Both the position numbers and the translations under genes were made by a program. The notes beneath the pieces are model-generated. The model ran no database searches. It saw nothing but the letters and a program-made list of their open reading frames with translations, and had not been told where the DNA came from. From Pocillopora verrucosa (taxonomy: Eukaryota > Cnidaria > Anthozoa > Scleractinia > Pocilloporidae), in contig NC_089325.1 of assembly GCF_036669915.1 (NCBI RefSeq), forward strand, positions 13,225,235 through 13,289,234: a stretch of DNA of 64,000 nucleotides, written 5' to 3'. Below are positions 11,702 through 21,695 of this stretch, one piece after another (within the stretch, counting starts at the first letter, position 1; each line of letters begins with the position of its first letter).

Positions 11702-12832
11702 CTAAGTTAAAAGAAATTGAGTTATGAAAAGCAATTAACTAAACAATTAAACAACTAACAGCAATAACAACAACACATCATAAAAATTTACGAATAAGAG
11801 AGGTTTTCTTCCTGGTCAACCAACACTTACTGCACCTTCTATACCTTAAACTACCAAACAGCAAGAGCCACAGTTCCTGACGTTGGTTTTTCCAAACTGG
11901 TAGACCTAACTAAAAATCCATTAATTTTAGTCTCTCTCATGTTTTTAGATAGCAATACTCCCAAATTTTTATTTTTTGTACCCTGCAGATTTTCTGTCAG
12001 TGTTAGGGTGCAATCATTTCCTTTGCCACCATAATAATGAAAGATAATTGATTAGTATGTGGTGTCACTGTTAAAATTTACACTACAATCAAACAGAGGA
12101 GCTGCATAAACCTATCTAGAAAACAACAGCCAAACTAACTACATGAAAAGAGATTACATTTTAGACTCAGTAAAGCCTATATTTCTTCCAAAAAAACTGC
12201 TCACATGATGAAGGTTTAATTTGAAAAATAGAGATGGTACTCTAACTACCAAAATGATCTAATTTCCTGAATCCATCTGATAATGAATAATTTCTGACAC
12301 AACTTTCTGAACCTTGTTTATCTTACAAATCTTTCATTTCAAAAAGCACTTATAATAAATATATAACAAATAAAATGGAATTACAAGCAAAAACATCATC
12401 AAAAGTCACACAATGTTTTTAACCATTGATAACATGGCTGTTGACAGTCTGTTGATTGCATTGTCTTTTTTTTTTTTTTGATGCATGAAGCAGCATTTTG
12501 ATAACCTGCAAAGTAATTCAATTCAGCAAGATAACCTGTACAATTTTAGTGCTTTTAAGATTTCTGGATGTAAAATATAAAATAAATTATGAAATTGATA
12601 TGAAATAAACACAATAATGTGAATTACAATGAACATTTGAAAAGTTGATAAATAATAATACAAAGGGTCATGAAATTATCAAAAGGATAAATTAATATTC
12701 AGTGCTCTTTGAATTTGCTTCTTTAAGAGGTTACAGCTAGTCCCTTCTTATCATCATCTTACAAACATAATTTCAAGTTTTATTGTAAGTTAATAGTAAT
12801 ACAATTATAGCAAAAAAATATTGCCAACTTAC
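11702..12832. other. intron between signal-peptide exon and CUB1
   Basis: AT-rich sequence with a poly-T run near 12467 and no convincing exon on either strand. Confidence 0.55.
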
Positions 12833-12917
12833 TCTGTCCATAAATAGGTTCAGAAATCCATGATGAGGCTAATACAAGAACTATAATCAAAAGTAAGGTA
12901 AAGGTTAATGCTTTCAC
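12833..12917 (-). other. signal-peptide-like exon of copy 1
   Basis: An open frame (12917-12833) encodes a strongly hydrophobic run 'LTFTLLLIIVLVLAS' then 'EPIYGQ'. It ends at a GTAAGT donor in phase 1, and joins CUB1 to give 'GQSCSVYP'. There is no in-frame ATG. The ATG at 12931 meets TGA after five codons and would be in frame with one more base, the same kind of lesion as in the CUB exons. Confidence 0.65.
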
Positions 12918-13061
12918 CCTTTAACTCTCATAAGTAACCAAGAAACAAAGAAAAATCATATGCCATTGAATTACATGCACTGACTTCCCAAATGGTGTTG
13001 TTTTGCAATAGGGCAAAAGCAACAACTGTCTTATTGATTCCCTAGAGAGTCATGTATTTTT

Positions 13062-13310
13062 TCAGATGTACTTTCGCATTATGATCCTAAAAACAGAGTC
13101 TCTTGAGCCGATGCAACAGAATTTGGAAACCTTTTTGGGTAGGTATTTGCAATTTGCTCTCACTGGTGCTAATTTGAGAGAGATCGGTTGAATTTTGTAT
13201 AATTTGTCAGCCTTTGGGTGGCAAGGGTTGGTGCTTGGGACCAGTCTTCCTAATTTTAAATAGTGCACAACATGTGGTACAAGGAAAGTCAACAAGTCCA
13301 GAAGTGACAA
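13062..13310 (-). pseudogene. possible piggyBac-type transposase fragment
   Basis: The minus frame contains 'PHVVHYLKLGRLVPS' and 'KADKLYKIQPIS'. The 'DKLYKI.P' pattern resembles the region of piggyBac-like transposases that precedes the first catalytic Asp. The fragment is short and isolated, and it lies between the two candidate first exons of the CUB gene. The family call is from memory of the motif and is weak. Confidence 0.3.
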
Positions 13311-14254
13311 GGTGGCTACAGAATAAAAGTAAGAAGGCTAAACAGATCTTAGCATGTCAGTTTTCTTGCTTGTAGTGTACTTCAAATTTTTTCTATTTTT
13401 CTCTTTTTTTTACGACACAAGCTCCTGCTTAAATTTCAATCTTAACCCCAACATCACACACAGTAAACTTGGGACACCAGAGGTTTGATTAAATTTTTTT
13501 TGTATTTCTGCTTGATGAATTATTTGCTTTCCCAACTGCAACCCACCCCACCACCCCGTTCGAAATAGCTCCCCTCCCCCACCTATCACTGTAATTGTAC
13601 ACACACACACGCATGACAGCAGTCCTGTTTTCCTGACCCAAACTGAGACAGGCAACAACAAAACAGAACGCTACAATATCTGGTGCCACCCTAAAACTTT
13701 AATTTAAAATGTCGATTTAGATTCAACCCTTCGTTTGCATAGTAGAAAAATCATAAGCTTCGTCTCATCACGAAGTGCTTAAGCTTCGTTTCGACCAGAT
13801 TGATTAATCGTGCATGTACGCTATACAAAATGAACTTTGAAAAGAAATCTGGAGGATTACAACAATGAAGGCACGAGTGAGCTGTCGATAAAGTTTGCAA
13901 AATAAATGAAGCTTAGGTAAGGCTGTAGACTAATTGCAGACGCTGCAAATTTAAAGAGACTACATGGAATTCTTTCTTTCGCTTGTTGTGACATTCGATC
14001 GATCGAAGTAAAAAATGTTTATAAATCACAAATTTAGATCTATAAAAATTAAACATCTATATCAGATCACTCTTTTCGTACCTATATAGGTTGCTTTAGG
14101 CACTCTCGAGTCATCGATGAGGAAAAACACCTTAAACGTAAATATTAATCGACTTTGATGCTTCGAATTGCATTGATCTTCATCGATCGCATCATGTCTA
14201 AGTGAGGGAGCTAAACCAAAAAACAACGCAAAATTTAATCATAGAAAAGTTTAC

Positions 14255-14330
14255 CTATCACGTTGAAGCTTGCTCCAAGTGCCATGAACAATCCAGCGGA
14301 CAGAGATTTAACTAGTAAACGTTTAGATTC
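14255..14330 (-). other. candidate first exon of CUB copy 1, shared with copy 2
   Basis: The minus frame 'KRLLVKSLSAGLFMALGAS' ends at a GTAAAC donor in phase 1, compatible with CUB1. The same segment occurs in copy 2 at about 23125-23200 ('GLFMALGSGL'), so it belongs to the duplicated gene. It may be an alternative signal-peptide exon. The first in-frame ATG is at 14285; an upstream TGA closes the frame. Confidence 0.5.
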
Positions 14331-14742
14331 TGCAGGTGGACTTTTATTCGGTTTTCAGGCGAGGGTGGAATCATGGGTAGCTAATTAAGGTCTTGCGAAA
14401 ACGGCCACAGGACAACCAGCAGCTTAACTGCTCTGAATAACATTATTTGATAACTTTAAATTACCAGAAACGACACCGACAAAAAAATAAAACTTTTACT
14501 TACGTTGAAAGAAATGGCGAAGACAACAGGAAGTTCTCGTGTGTAAAGATATTCTGAATTAGGCCTAAGGCGCTGCAGTGAATGGTGGGACAACTTATTT
14601 ACTGGAATTTAAAAAAAATTCTGATATTAATTCCGCGTGAATCTACTTGTTTTATACTTATTTTAAAGCTAACATCAGATTTTTTATCCTTTTATTTCAT
14701 TTCCCTAATTCACACAATTTCCAACTCTTCCTGTTAGAAATT

Positions 14743-14994
14743 TGTCGGGAAATGGTGGTCGCCAACAAAGGAAACTCTCACGTCTGTAGATTTTCACCAG
14801 ATTTAATATTTTTTCACTTTGTCGGTACACGTCCTGGTATTCTCTCCTAAATCGATCTTCTCTGTCTGTAATTCTATCTTTTTTCAATATCATATCATAT
14901 AACAATCACGCGTTTCGCAATCAGTTCATGCACGTAACATAAAAGGTAACACAACTCGCTTCCGGTCACGACACTCTCGCTTCCGGTCACGACA
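14743..14994 (-). repeat. 3' LTR of the Pao element
   Basis: It is 252 bp and on the element strand starts TGTCGTGACC and ends CCCGACA. A 21-bp unit (TGTCGTGACCGGAAGCGAGAG) at its start is tandemly duplicated, the second unit slightly incomplete. Confidence 0.93.
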
Positions 14995-15004
14995 CTCTCC
15001 CCCT
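14995..15004 (-). other. polypurine tract
   Basis: On the element strand AGGGGGAGAG lies directly against the 3' LTR, the expected primer for plus-strand DNA synthesis. Confidence 0.8.
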
Positions 15005-15051
15005 ATTTGATACCGGAGGTAACAAATACACACAAAAAGAAAATCATTTGT

Positions 15052-18000
15052 TCAACTTAATTGTTCGTCTTGTCTGGCAATGTCTTTGATACGCTCCGCT
15101 GCGGCAACAGCTGCTCTCCTGGGTGTGAATGCCCTGGCTCTGGGGTTGAGGACATTTGACTCTGGGTCTTGAGGCTCCTGATATCGGTCGCATGACAACT
15201 CCATGGGGTACAACTGTTGGAGTGCGCGCTCCAGGAACGATTTTCCTGCCCTCAGTCTGGCTGCCCTGACAACACCGTCTCTCCCCTTGATGAGCTTTGC
15301 TACAATTCCGAGGTTCCACTTCCCTCTGTTTCTTTCGTCACTTTGGATTAGAACGACGTCTCCGGGTTTAATCTGTGGTTCTTCTTTCTTGTGGTTGAGG
15401 TTATGTCTTTCTCTCAAACTCTTGATGTACTCCCCGGTCCATCGGGCCCACAACACATCCTTACAGCGTCGAAGATACTTGGCTCGCTTCCTTAAATCTT
15501 TACTCTCGATCGAAACTGGATCATCTTCTGGTAACAGATTGGGCTGGCCAAACATCATGGCATTTGGTGTCAGCGTGGGTAGCTGGACATCGTCTTCCAG
15601 ATAAGTTAGGGGGCGGTTGTTAAGTGCAACTTCCACATCTAGGAGCACCTCCTCAAACTCGCTCCACGTGAGCCTCGCTCCCCCAACAGACTTGTACAGG
15701 GCCCGCTTTACAAGCCCCACCAACCTCTCGTACTGACCGCCCCACCACGGTGCCCTACTCAGGTTGAATTGCCACGTGATCTGCTGGTGTGCCAGGTAAT
15801 CCTGCATCTTCTCGTCGTTCATGATGCTTCTCAACCATTTCGCCGCCGCAATGAAACTTTTTCCGTTATCGGAGTACACCTTTTGTGGTCTTCCCCTTCT
15901 GGCTATGAACCGTTTCAAGCTTTTAATGAACTCTTCTGTACTCTGATCGCTTAACAGCTCCAGGTGGATGGCTCTGGTCAGACTACAGGCAAACAACAGG
16001 ATATAGGCTTTACCTTCCTTCTTCTTACTGATTTTGTATGGTATTGGGCCGGCATAGTCCACGCCCAGTACCTGGAAAGGAACTGAGCCCATGGTGCGGT
16101 CAACTGGCAAGTTTCCAGGAGGTGGACTTTGGAATGCCACAGCACGGAACTTTTTACATCCAAAACAACCCCTGATCACTTTCTTGGTTAGCTGCCTCAA
16201 TCGAGGTATCCAATAGTCGCGTCTGATGAAGGCCATCGTGAGTCCAACTCCTCCATGTAAGGTCAGGATATGTGCATCTAGAACCAACTTCTCTGTCAAC
16301 ACTGCACTTGATGGTAGATAGATTGGATAGCTTCCTTGAATTCTACCACGGCACTCGTACAACTCTTCGTTGTTCTTCTGTAGGTTGAGGGTCAACTTGT
16401 CCTCGTTGAACTTTTCCGTCATTTCATAGCTTGCTTGGGCCCTCTTTATCCACCATTGCACCTGCTTGTCCGTCTCAGCTGTTGTTAGAGGACCACTGAG
16501 TCGTACCGCTTTCTTCAACTTGCAGTTGTTCAGGAATCTCCTTATCCATGCTGTCACCCGTACCGTTTTCCAGAAACTGTTTTTCTCTAAAACTTCATCG
16601 AAGTCATCCTTGGTCTCTGTAGCAGTTGCGAAGATTTCTTTTGCGAGTTTAGCTTCCGCTTCGGTTTCTTTGCTCGGTTCTGTGAATACTTCAGCTGGCC
16701 AACGATCAGGCTCTGTCAACCATTTTGGGCCCATTAACCACAGCTCTCTCAGCTTGTCCGCTTGGCAACCTCTACTGCCAATATCAGCGGGATTCTGGTC
16801 GGTACCAACATGCCTCCAGTGAATGTACTCTTTCTCTCGTATCTTGTTCACTCGGTTGGCCACAAATTGCTTGTAGGCACTCCCTTCTCCTCTGATCCAG
16901 TGAAGGGCCACAGTACTATCCAACCATCCATGGACTGATCTAACTGGCTGGCCTTCTAGGGCGTTCTTCACATTCTCGGCGAGGTTTGCCGCCATGTGCG
17001 CAGATACTAATTCCAGTCTAGGAATAATGAGGCCCTTTTTTGCCAAGCGCGATTTCGCTGCCAGCAATCCTCTGCTCACGCCTGAAGCTTGATGAACCAC
17101 TGCATATACCACAGCTGCTGATCCTGCCCCACTTGTGTCTCCAAACGCGTGTAAATCGATTGCTTCAATGGTTTCTTGCAAGCCTGCTAAACTGCGCGGG
17201 AATTGAAGGTGGTCTGGGAGGTTTTTCTGGAATTTTTGCCATTGCCTTCTGATGTTTTCGGGTACGCTTTGGTCCCATGGAAGGTGTTGGTCACAAACTT
17301 CTCGATACAAGAACTTCCCCACGAGGGATACTGGTGACGCTAGGCCAAGAGGGTCGTAAATTGAAGCGAGGAACCGCAACATTTCCCTCTTAGTCACTTC
17401 TGGGGGTGCTTCTGGAAACTTCACAGCAATGGTGTCCTCCGTCTTGTCCCATGGTAGCCCCAACATCTTGGTTTCTCCGGTTTTAACTCCAAGTTGTTCC
17501 TTGGCATAACTTTGTCTCTCGTCTTCCGACTTCGGTTCTTCGTTCGTTTCCAGATCTGGCTCGTTGGAATGCCACTTGTGTAGTTCGAACTGCGCCTCCC
17601 CAAAAACTGCAACAGCTGTTTCTTTTAGTTTGCGCACCTTGTCTTTGGTTTCTCCACCGGTAATGACATCGTCCACGTACAGGCTCTTTTTGATCTCTTC
17701 CACTTCTTTTGGGTATCTTTCTTTTAGGCTTTCCAGGTGTTGCTGCAGTGTTCCCCCTAACAAGAACGGTGACTGCACCAGGCCAAACAATGCACGGGTA
17801 AATCTCAACACTTCCACATTTGATACATCTCTGTTCTTTATCCAGTGGAATCTTAAGGCATCTCGATCTTCTAGTCGAATACGTACTTGCAGGAAGGCCT
17901 GCTTAAGGTCACCAGCCAACGCCACTGGCTTCAGACGGTTTCTTATTAGCACATCCCACAGCAGGTTCTGAAGGGGTGGCCCCGTCTCCAAACAATCGTT

Positions 18001-19416
18001 AAGGGAGGGACTCTTCTCATTTGATCTCGCTGACGCATCGAACACGATTCTCAGCTTGGTGGATTCTGCTGACTCTCTGATGACAGGCTTGTGTGGGATG
18101 TAGAACTCTCTTCCCACTGGGTCTGAAGACACCTTCTCTACGATCCCTTTCGCCAACTGATCTTGAATGACTTCGTCATACTGGGCCAGAAGGTTGGGCT
18201 CTTTCTGTAATTTCTTTATCAGGCTTTCGAGTCTTCGTAGACTTCCACACTCGTTGTTTGGGAGGAGATCATGACCATGTTTCCATAGTAGCCCCGTCTC
18301 ATACCATCCTTCATCGCTTCGTCTGAGTTGCTCTTTAAAATCGTCGTACACTGTTTGCTGATCACCATTTGGCCTGTCCTCAAGGCCCAACACGTCAAGA
18401 CTACACAGCTGGTCGTAATCAGTGGACGACGTTCTGGTGAGATAAACACTGCTCAGGTGTGCTTCCTTTCCGGCCGACATCATTGTCCAGCCTAAAGTGG
18501 TTAGCTTAGCTATGGGTTCTCCGGCCTTTCCAATTCTTGGTTTTGTGTCGGTCTTTATCCGCGAGTATTCACTAGCCCCCAGTATCAGATGGATGGGTAG
18601 TTCCGATTTCGTGTCTCCATCATCCATGACTACTCCTTCGAGGTGGGTGAACTGGTTGATCTTTTCCGAATATCTTGGGTTGGGCACCGACAGTAGGACT
18701 CTTTTATCGACTTTGCTCACTGTGGTTGCCATCTCGAAACTCCCATGGGTGTTTGCAATCTTAACGTTGTATTGTTGAATCTTCTGGTTTGTCGAACACA
18801 TCATCATGTCAATTCTCTTGTGCTCTATTCTTGACGGTTGCTTTCCAAGTCGTTTGACAAGTGCTGCTGAGGCATACGAGCTTCCCGCCCCAGTGTCCAG
18901 TAACGCGCGGCATGTTACGCCGTCCACATTGACAACCACGATTGGGTAAATGACTGCTCCTTCACTGGTGGCTAGCAACATCTGCTGGGAATCTCTGTCA
19001 CATATTGAAGTATGATGTCTGCCGTTGCACTTCTGACAACTTCTCACAATACGACACTCAGCAGCTCGGTGTTTGGTACCAGTGCAGTTGAAACATAAAC
19101 CTTTCTCACTGAGGTGCTTTCTTCTCTGTGCCACACCCACTATCTTGTCACAGTCGAGGGACTTGTGTCCGCTAGATTTGCAATAAACGCATGGTCTCGG
19201 TTTCCACTCGTCTTGCCTCGAGTTAAACAATTTGTCTCGGGATTTAGGCGGCAGGGTTCCGCCACTGCTTGGTTCTTCGGATGAAGGCAACGGATTTCTT
19301 TCGCACCACTTTCGAAGTGACTCTAACATCTGAGGAAATCCCCACTCTTGCCAGTTGTCGTCCAAACGGACAAGGTCAGCCCTGATGTCAGGTAGTTTGT
19401 CCAAGGTAACTCGAAC
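15052..19416 (-). CDS. pol: Pao pol polyprotein (protease, RT, RNase H, integrase)
   Basis: The frame is open for about 1450 codons. Numbering from the Leu codon at 19404, three zinc knuckles lie at 72-85, 104-117 and 123-135 (for example CFNC...H....C). The protease DTG is at 170-172 (LLDTGAGSS). Reverse transcriptase has D499 and the YVDD box at 576-579. The RNase H Asp residues include D756 and D829. The integrase HHCC is H1044, H1050, C1080, C1083, with DDE residues D1117, D1179 and E1226. A DUF5641-like chromatin/LTR-binding end follows. It has no ATG of its own near the start. It continues the gag frame after a TAA (19419-19417), so it would need readthrough or a different copy to supply it. 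All catalytic motifs are intact. Confidence 0.95.
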   Translation of the reverse strand, partial: VRVTLDKLPDIRADLVRLDDNWQEWGFPQMLESLRKWCERNPLPSSEEPSSGGTLPPKSRDKLFNSRQDEWKPRPCVYCKSSGHKSLDCDKIVGVAQRRKHLSEKGLCFNCTGTKHRAAECRIVRSCQKCNGRHHTSICDRDSQQMLLATSEGAVIYPIVVVNVDGVTCRALLDTGAGSSYASAALVKRLGKQPSRIEHKRIDMMMCSTNQKIQQYNVKIANTHGSFEMATTVSKVDKRVLLSVPNPRYSEKINQFTHLEGVVMDDGDTKSELPIHLILGASEYSRIKTDTKPRIGKAGEPIAKLTTLGWTMMSAGKEAHLSSVYLTRTSSTDYDQLCSLDVLGLEDRPNGDQQTVYDDFKEQLRRSDEGWYETGLLWKHGHDLLPNNECGSLRRLESLIKKLQKEPNLLAQYDEVIQDQLAKGIVEKVSSDPVGREFYIPHKPVIRESAESTKLRIVFDASARSNEKSPSLNDCLETGPPLQNLLWDVLIRNRLKPVALAGDLKQAFLQVRIRLEDRDALRFHWIKNRDVSNVEVLRFTRALFGLVQSPFLLGGTLQQHLESLKERYPKEVEEIKKSLYVDDVITGGETKDKVRKLKETAVAVFGEAQFELHKWHSNEPDLETNEEPKSEDERQSYAKEQLGVKTGETKMLGLPWDKTEDTIAVKFPEAPPEVTKREMLRFLASIYDPLGLASPVSLVGKFLYREVCDQHLPWDQSVPENIRRQWQKFQKNLPDHLQFPRSLAGLQETIEAIDLHAFGDTSGAGSAAVVYAVVHQASGVSRGLLAAKSRLAKKGLIIPRLELVSAHMAANLAENVKNALEGQPVRSVHGWLDSTVALHWIRGEGSAYKQFVANRVNKIREKEYIHWRHVGTDQNPADIGSRGCQADKLRELWLMGPKWLTEPDRWPAEVFTEPSKETEAEAKLAKEIFATATETKDDFDEVLEKNSFWKTVRVTAWIRRFLNNCKLKKAVRLSGPLTTAETDKQVQWWIKRAQASYEMTEKFNEDKLTLNLQKNNEELYECRGRIQGSYPIYLPSSAVLTEKLVLDAHILTLHGGVGLTMAFIRRDYWIPRLRQLTKKVIRGCFGCKKFRAVAFQSPPPGNLPVDRTMGSVPFQVLGVDYAGPIPYKISKKKEGKAYILLFACSLTRAIHLELLSDQSTEEFIKSLKRFIARRGRPQKVYSDNGKSFIAAAKWLRSIMNDEKMQDYLAHQQITWQFNLSRAPWWGGQYERLVGLVKRALYKSVGGARLTWSEFEEVLLDVEVALNNRPLTYLEDDVQLPTLTPNAMMFGQPNLLPEDDPVSIESKDLRKRAKYLRRCKDVLWARWTGEYIKSLRERHNLNHKKEEPQIKPGDVVLIQSDERNRGKWNLGIVAKLIKGRDGVVRAARLRAGKSFLERALQQLYPMELSCDRYQEPQDPESNVLNPRARAFTPRRAAVAAAERIKDIARQDEQLS

Positions 19417-20277
19417 TTAGCCATTTATCTCTTGAATTTTTCCCATGGTTTCCAGTGCTTGAGCATTAGTTGACAGCTTCTCGTAGAATGGGTGTATTTT
19501 TGCTGGCTGAGATCCCTGTATGGTGGGTAAGGAAATAATACACTGCATGTGCGCGTTGGACACTTCGCTCGGTTTCCCGTACTTTGCTGTCAGAATGCTT
19601 TTAGCTCGTCCGTAGCCTTCTGTATTGTAAGGCAAGCCATCTACCGATGCACGAACTTTGGGGGTGAGAAGCTCTTTGAGGTATGAAAATTTCGCTACTT
19701 GTGTAATACTAGCCTTATCGATTTCAGTTTCGAATTGGCTCCAAAACCTCAACCAGTCGAGGTGGGTTCCTTGAAATTTAGTGATGATTAACATGGGTAA
19801 CTTGGCGCCACTCTCCTTTAGAGATTTGGTTCGATCCTCTTCTAATTTCTTTTCGTGGTCGCGTTTGACCTTCAATTTTGCCTCCTCGAATTTCAACTCT
19901 TCTTCGTAACGACGATTCCTTTTCTCCTCTTCTTTCTTTTCCTCCTCGTCTCTCAATTCGCGTAAAGCCTCCTCTCGTAGATTCCTTGCCTCTACTCTCA
20001 CATTATCGGCGAGTTTTTCGAATACGTCGACTTGCCCTTCGATTTCCAATGTCCATTCTCTCACGTCGTTCGGGTCGTCTCCTTGCTCTATTTTTAGCGC
20101 TTGTATTTGAACCTTCTGTTCATGAACGCCGTCTAGCTGTTTTTCCAAATCCTTTTGCAATCGCTCTAACGCTTTCAGTTCTTTCTTCTCTCGAATTCTC
20201 GGTACTTCTTCGGTCGTGAATTTCAACATTCGGAGCTTTGCGTCGATCTTTTTCACTGCTTGCTCAAGCTCAGCCAT
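19417..20277 (-). CDS. gag: Pao gag-like protein (coiled coil plus DUF1759)
   Basis: It starts at the ATG at 20277 (MAELEQAVKK) and runs 286 codons to TAA. The first half is a highly charged Lys/Glu coiled coil. The second half is the DUF1759 capsid-like region ('FQGTHLDWLRFWSQFE', 'KFSYLKELL', 'GYGRAKSILTAKYG'). The frame is also open upstream, through the primer binding site into the LTR as far as 20532, so the true start could be earlier. The stop falls inside the conserved end of DUF1759: the next codons still encode 'LDKLPDIRADLVR', normally part of the same domain. This suggests that the stop is a mutation or a programmed readthrough site. Confidence 0.88.
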   Translation of the reverse strand: MAELEQAVKKIDAKLRMLKFTTEEVPRIREKKELKALERLQKDLEKQLDGVHEQKVQIQALKIEQGDDPNDVREWTLEIEGQVDVFEKLADNVRVEARNLREEALRELRDEEEKKEEEKRNRRYEEELKFEEAKLKVKRDHEKKLEEDRTKSLKESGAKLPMLIITKFQGTHLDWLRFWSQFETEIDKASITQVAKFSYLKELLTPKVRASVDGLPYNTEGYGRAKSILTAKYGKPSEVSNAHMQCIISLPTIQGSQPAKIHPFYEKLSTNAQALETMGKIQEING

Positions 20278-20347
20278 TTGTTGTTTTTGATAAAACCACG
20301 CGGTCAGTGTGATTTCTGTGATGAATTTTCTGTTTCTTTTAAGCCGT

Positions 20348-20365
20348 GTCCTGGCAGGGTCGCCA
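20348..20365 (-). other. primer binding site
   Basis: On the element strand TGGCGACCCTGCCAGGAC starts four bases after the 5' LTR. It begins TGG, the complement of a tRNA CCA end. I do not assign the tRNA. Confidence 0.75.
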
Positions 20366-20369
20366 CTTT

Positions 20370-20621
20370 TGTCGGGAAATGGTGGTCGCCAACAAAGGAA
20401 ACTCTCACGTCTGTAGATTTTCACCAGATTTAATATTTTTTCACTTTGTCGGTACACGTCCTGGTTTTCTCTCCTAAATCGATCTTCTCTGTCTGTAATT
20501 CTATCTTTTTTCAATATCATATCATATAACAATCACGCGTTTCGCAATCAGTTCATGCACGTAACATAAAAGGTAACACAACTCGCTTCCGGTCACGACA
20601 CTCTCGCTTCCGGTCACGACA
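20370..20621 (-). repeat. 5' LTR of the Pao element
   Basis: 252 bp, identical to the other LTR except for one base by my reading. The same duplicated 21-bp unit is at the outer end. It should contain the element promoter; no TATA assignment is made. Confidence 0.93.
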
Positions 20622-21600
20622 CATTTGTTACCTCTTTAGCCCCGAAAATATCCTCATTATTGTGAAATTTTCCATTCAACTATCCGCTTGGAGATGAAAT
20701 GATGCTGTATGGAAAAATTTCTCGATGGTCACTCTTAGAAGTGAAAAGGTTTTACTCCTTCCACTACCTGGACCAATGGCGTCCTTTCTTTGCGGGAGCC
20801 TAACACAGGAGAACCACAAAAGCCGTTAGATGTGGGACAGAGAATGCGTGATCCATCCACTTGAGCGATCACATGTTCTGCCTTATGGTTTTAACTTTAC
20901 TCAGTGCTTTAACCTTCCCCCAGTCCCTCGTCCTTGGTGCTCCAGGACGCGCGTTTATCGGCCTCGAGAGGATTTGAGACGGGTCAGGGAGAGGTTTGCC
21001 GGGCGGGGATCTAGTGCATTCGCGAAAATAAGAAACGGTCGTACCGAAGGGCTTGGAAAGCCAGGGACTGCCCGTAGGCTATTATTGCTTCCAAATATAT
21101 GTAAACAATAACTGCAAACTATTTTCGAATGATGAGCAAACTTTCAATTAATTAAAAAAAAAAAACAATACGGAATGGTGTTCCTGTGCATTGAATTCTG
21201 AGGTTAATCAGAAACCGGGCAACATAGTGGTATGTCCCATCATAGGTATATAATTTTTTGCGTGAAAAACCTATGTTCATGATCTCTTCTCTTCAAGAAG
21301 CTTAACATCATCACATAATTATTGCTGTCAGCACTGACAGCAAAATTTAGGTGATATTTAGGTGCCCTGTGGCAGATGTCTCTCATTGAGTACGAGTTTG
21401 GTGAAACTTAAGGAAGTGTCTTAATTAAGTGTTTAAATTTCATTTTCTAAAGTATCGGACTTCTTTCAAATACGGCTTTAAAAGTCCAATTTCTTCTAAT
21501 TTTGCATGCATATAATTTACAATCCATAGCTTCTGCTACTTATTCAGAGAAGTGTGTCAGCACCTTAATCCCTGCTGTGTGACCACTGGTCGCATCATTT
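20622..21600. other. stretch between the Pao element and CUB copy 2
   Basis: It contains a GC-rich open frame of 94 codons at 20830-21111 with no recognisable domain, and a poly-A run near 21154. I see no gene. Confidence 0.5.
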
Positions 21601-21695
21601 GTAAAGTAAACAGAACTTATGGTTCCTGAGGGGGGCGTGGACCGTTTGACTTGCGCATTCTGTTGTCATGAATACGACTGTCGTAGGGGTGGATG

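Larger units (their letters stand above)
6477..12931 (-). pseudogene. CUB-CUB-CUB-transmembrane-PPxY receptor gene, copy 1, probably decaying
   Basis: On the minus strand the parts are: signal-peptide-like exon (12917-12833), CUB1 (11701-11321), CUB2 (9770-9343), CUB3 (8172-7790) and a transmembrane plus Pro-rich tail exon (from 6975). The junctions are all phase 1, the usual arrangement for shuffled extracellular modules. The predicted product is a type I surface protein with three CUB domains and a short tail bearing PPPY, a WW-domain ligand. CUB1 is fully open, but one-base indels break CUB2 (near 9622), CUB3 (near 7943 and 7928) and the transmembrane exon (near 6938). A TAG interrupts the tail near 6656. 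The only nearby ATG for the signal peptide (12931) is also out of frame. Consistent splice sites with repeated frame breaks point to recent loss. Assembly error is possible, although the neighbouring genes read cleanly. Confidence 0.72.
14743..20621 (-). mobile_element. BEL/Pao LTR retrotransposon, near-intact and very young
   Basis: Two 252-bp direct repeats flank a minus-strand gag and pol. The order gag (DUF1759 type), zinc knuckles, aspartic protease, reverse transcriptase, RNase H, integrase identifies BEL/Pao. A primer binding site follows the 5' LTR and a purine tract precedes the 3' LTR. The two LTRs differ at one position by my reading (A at 14839, T at the equivalent 20466), so insertion was recent. 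The flanks (AAATT left, CATTT right) do not form a clean target duplication. It lies between the two copies of the CUB receptor gene. Confidence 0.95.

Noticed and set aside
14705-14905. Minus-strand frame through the 3' LTR
   Set aside because: It is only the LTR copy of the open stretch upstream of gag and runs out into flanking DNA.
15203-18778. Several plus-strand open frames over 60 codons
   Set aside because: They are antisense shadows of the Pao pol frame.
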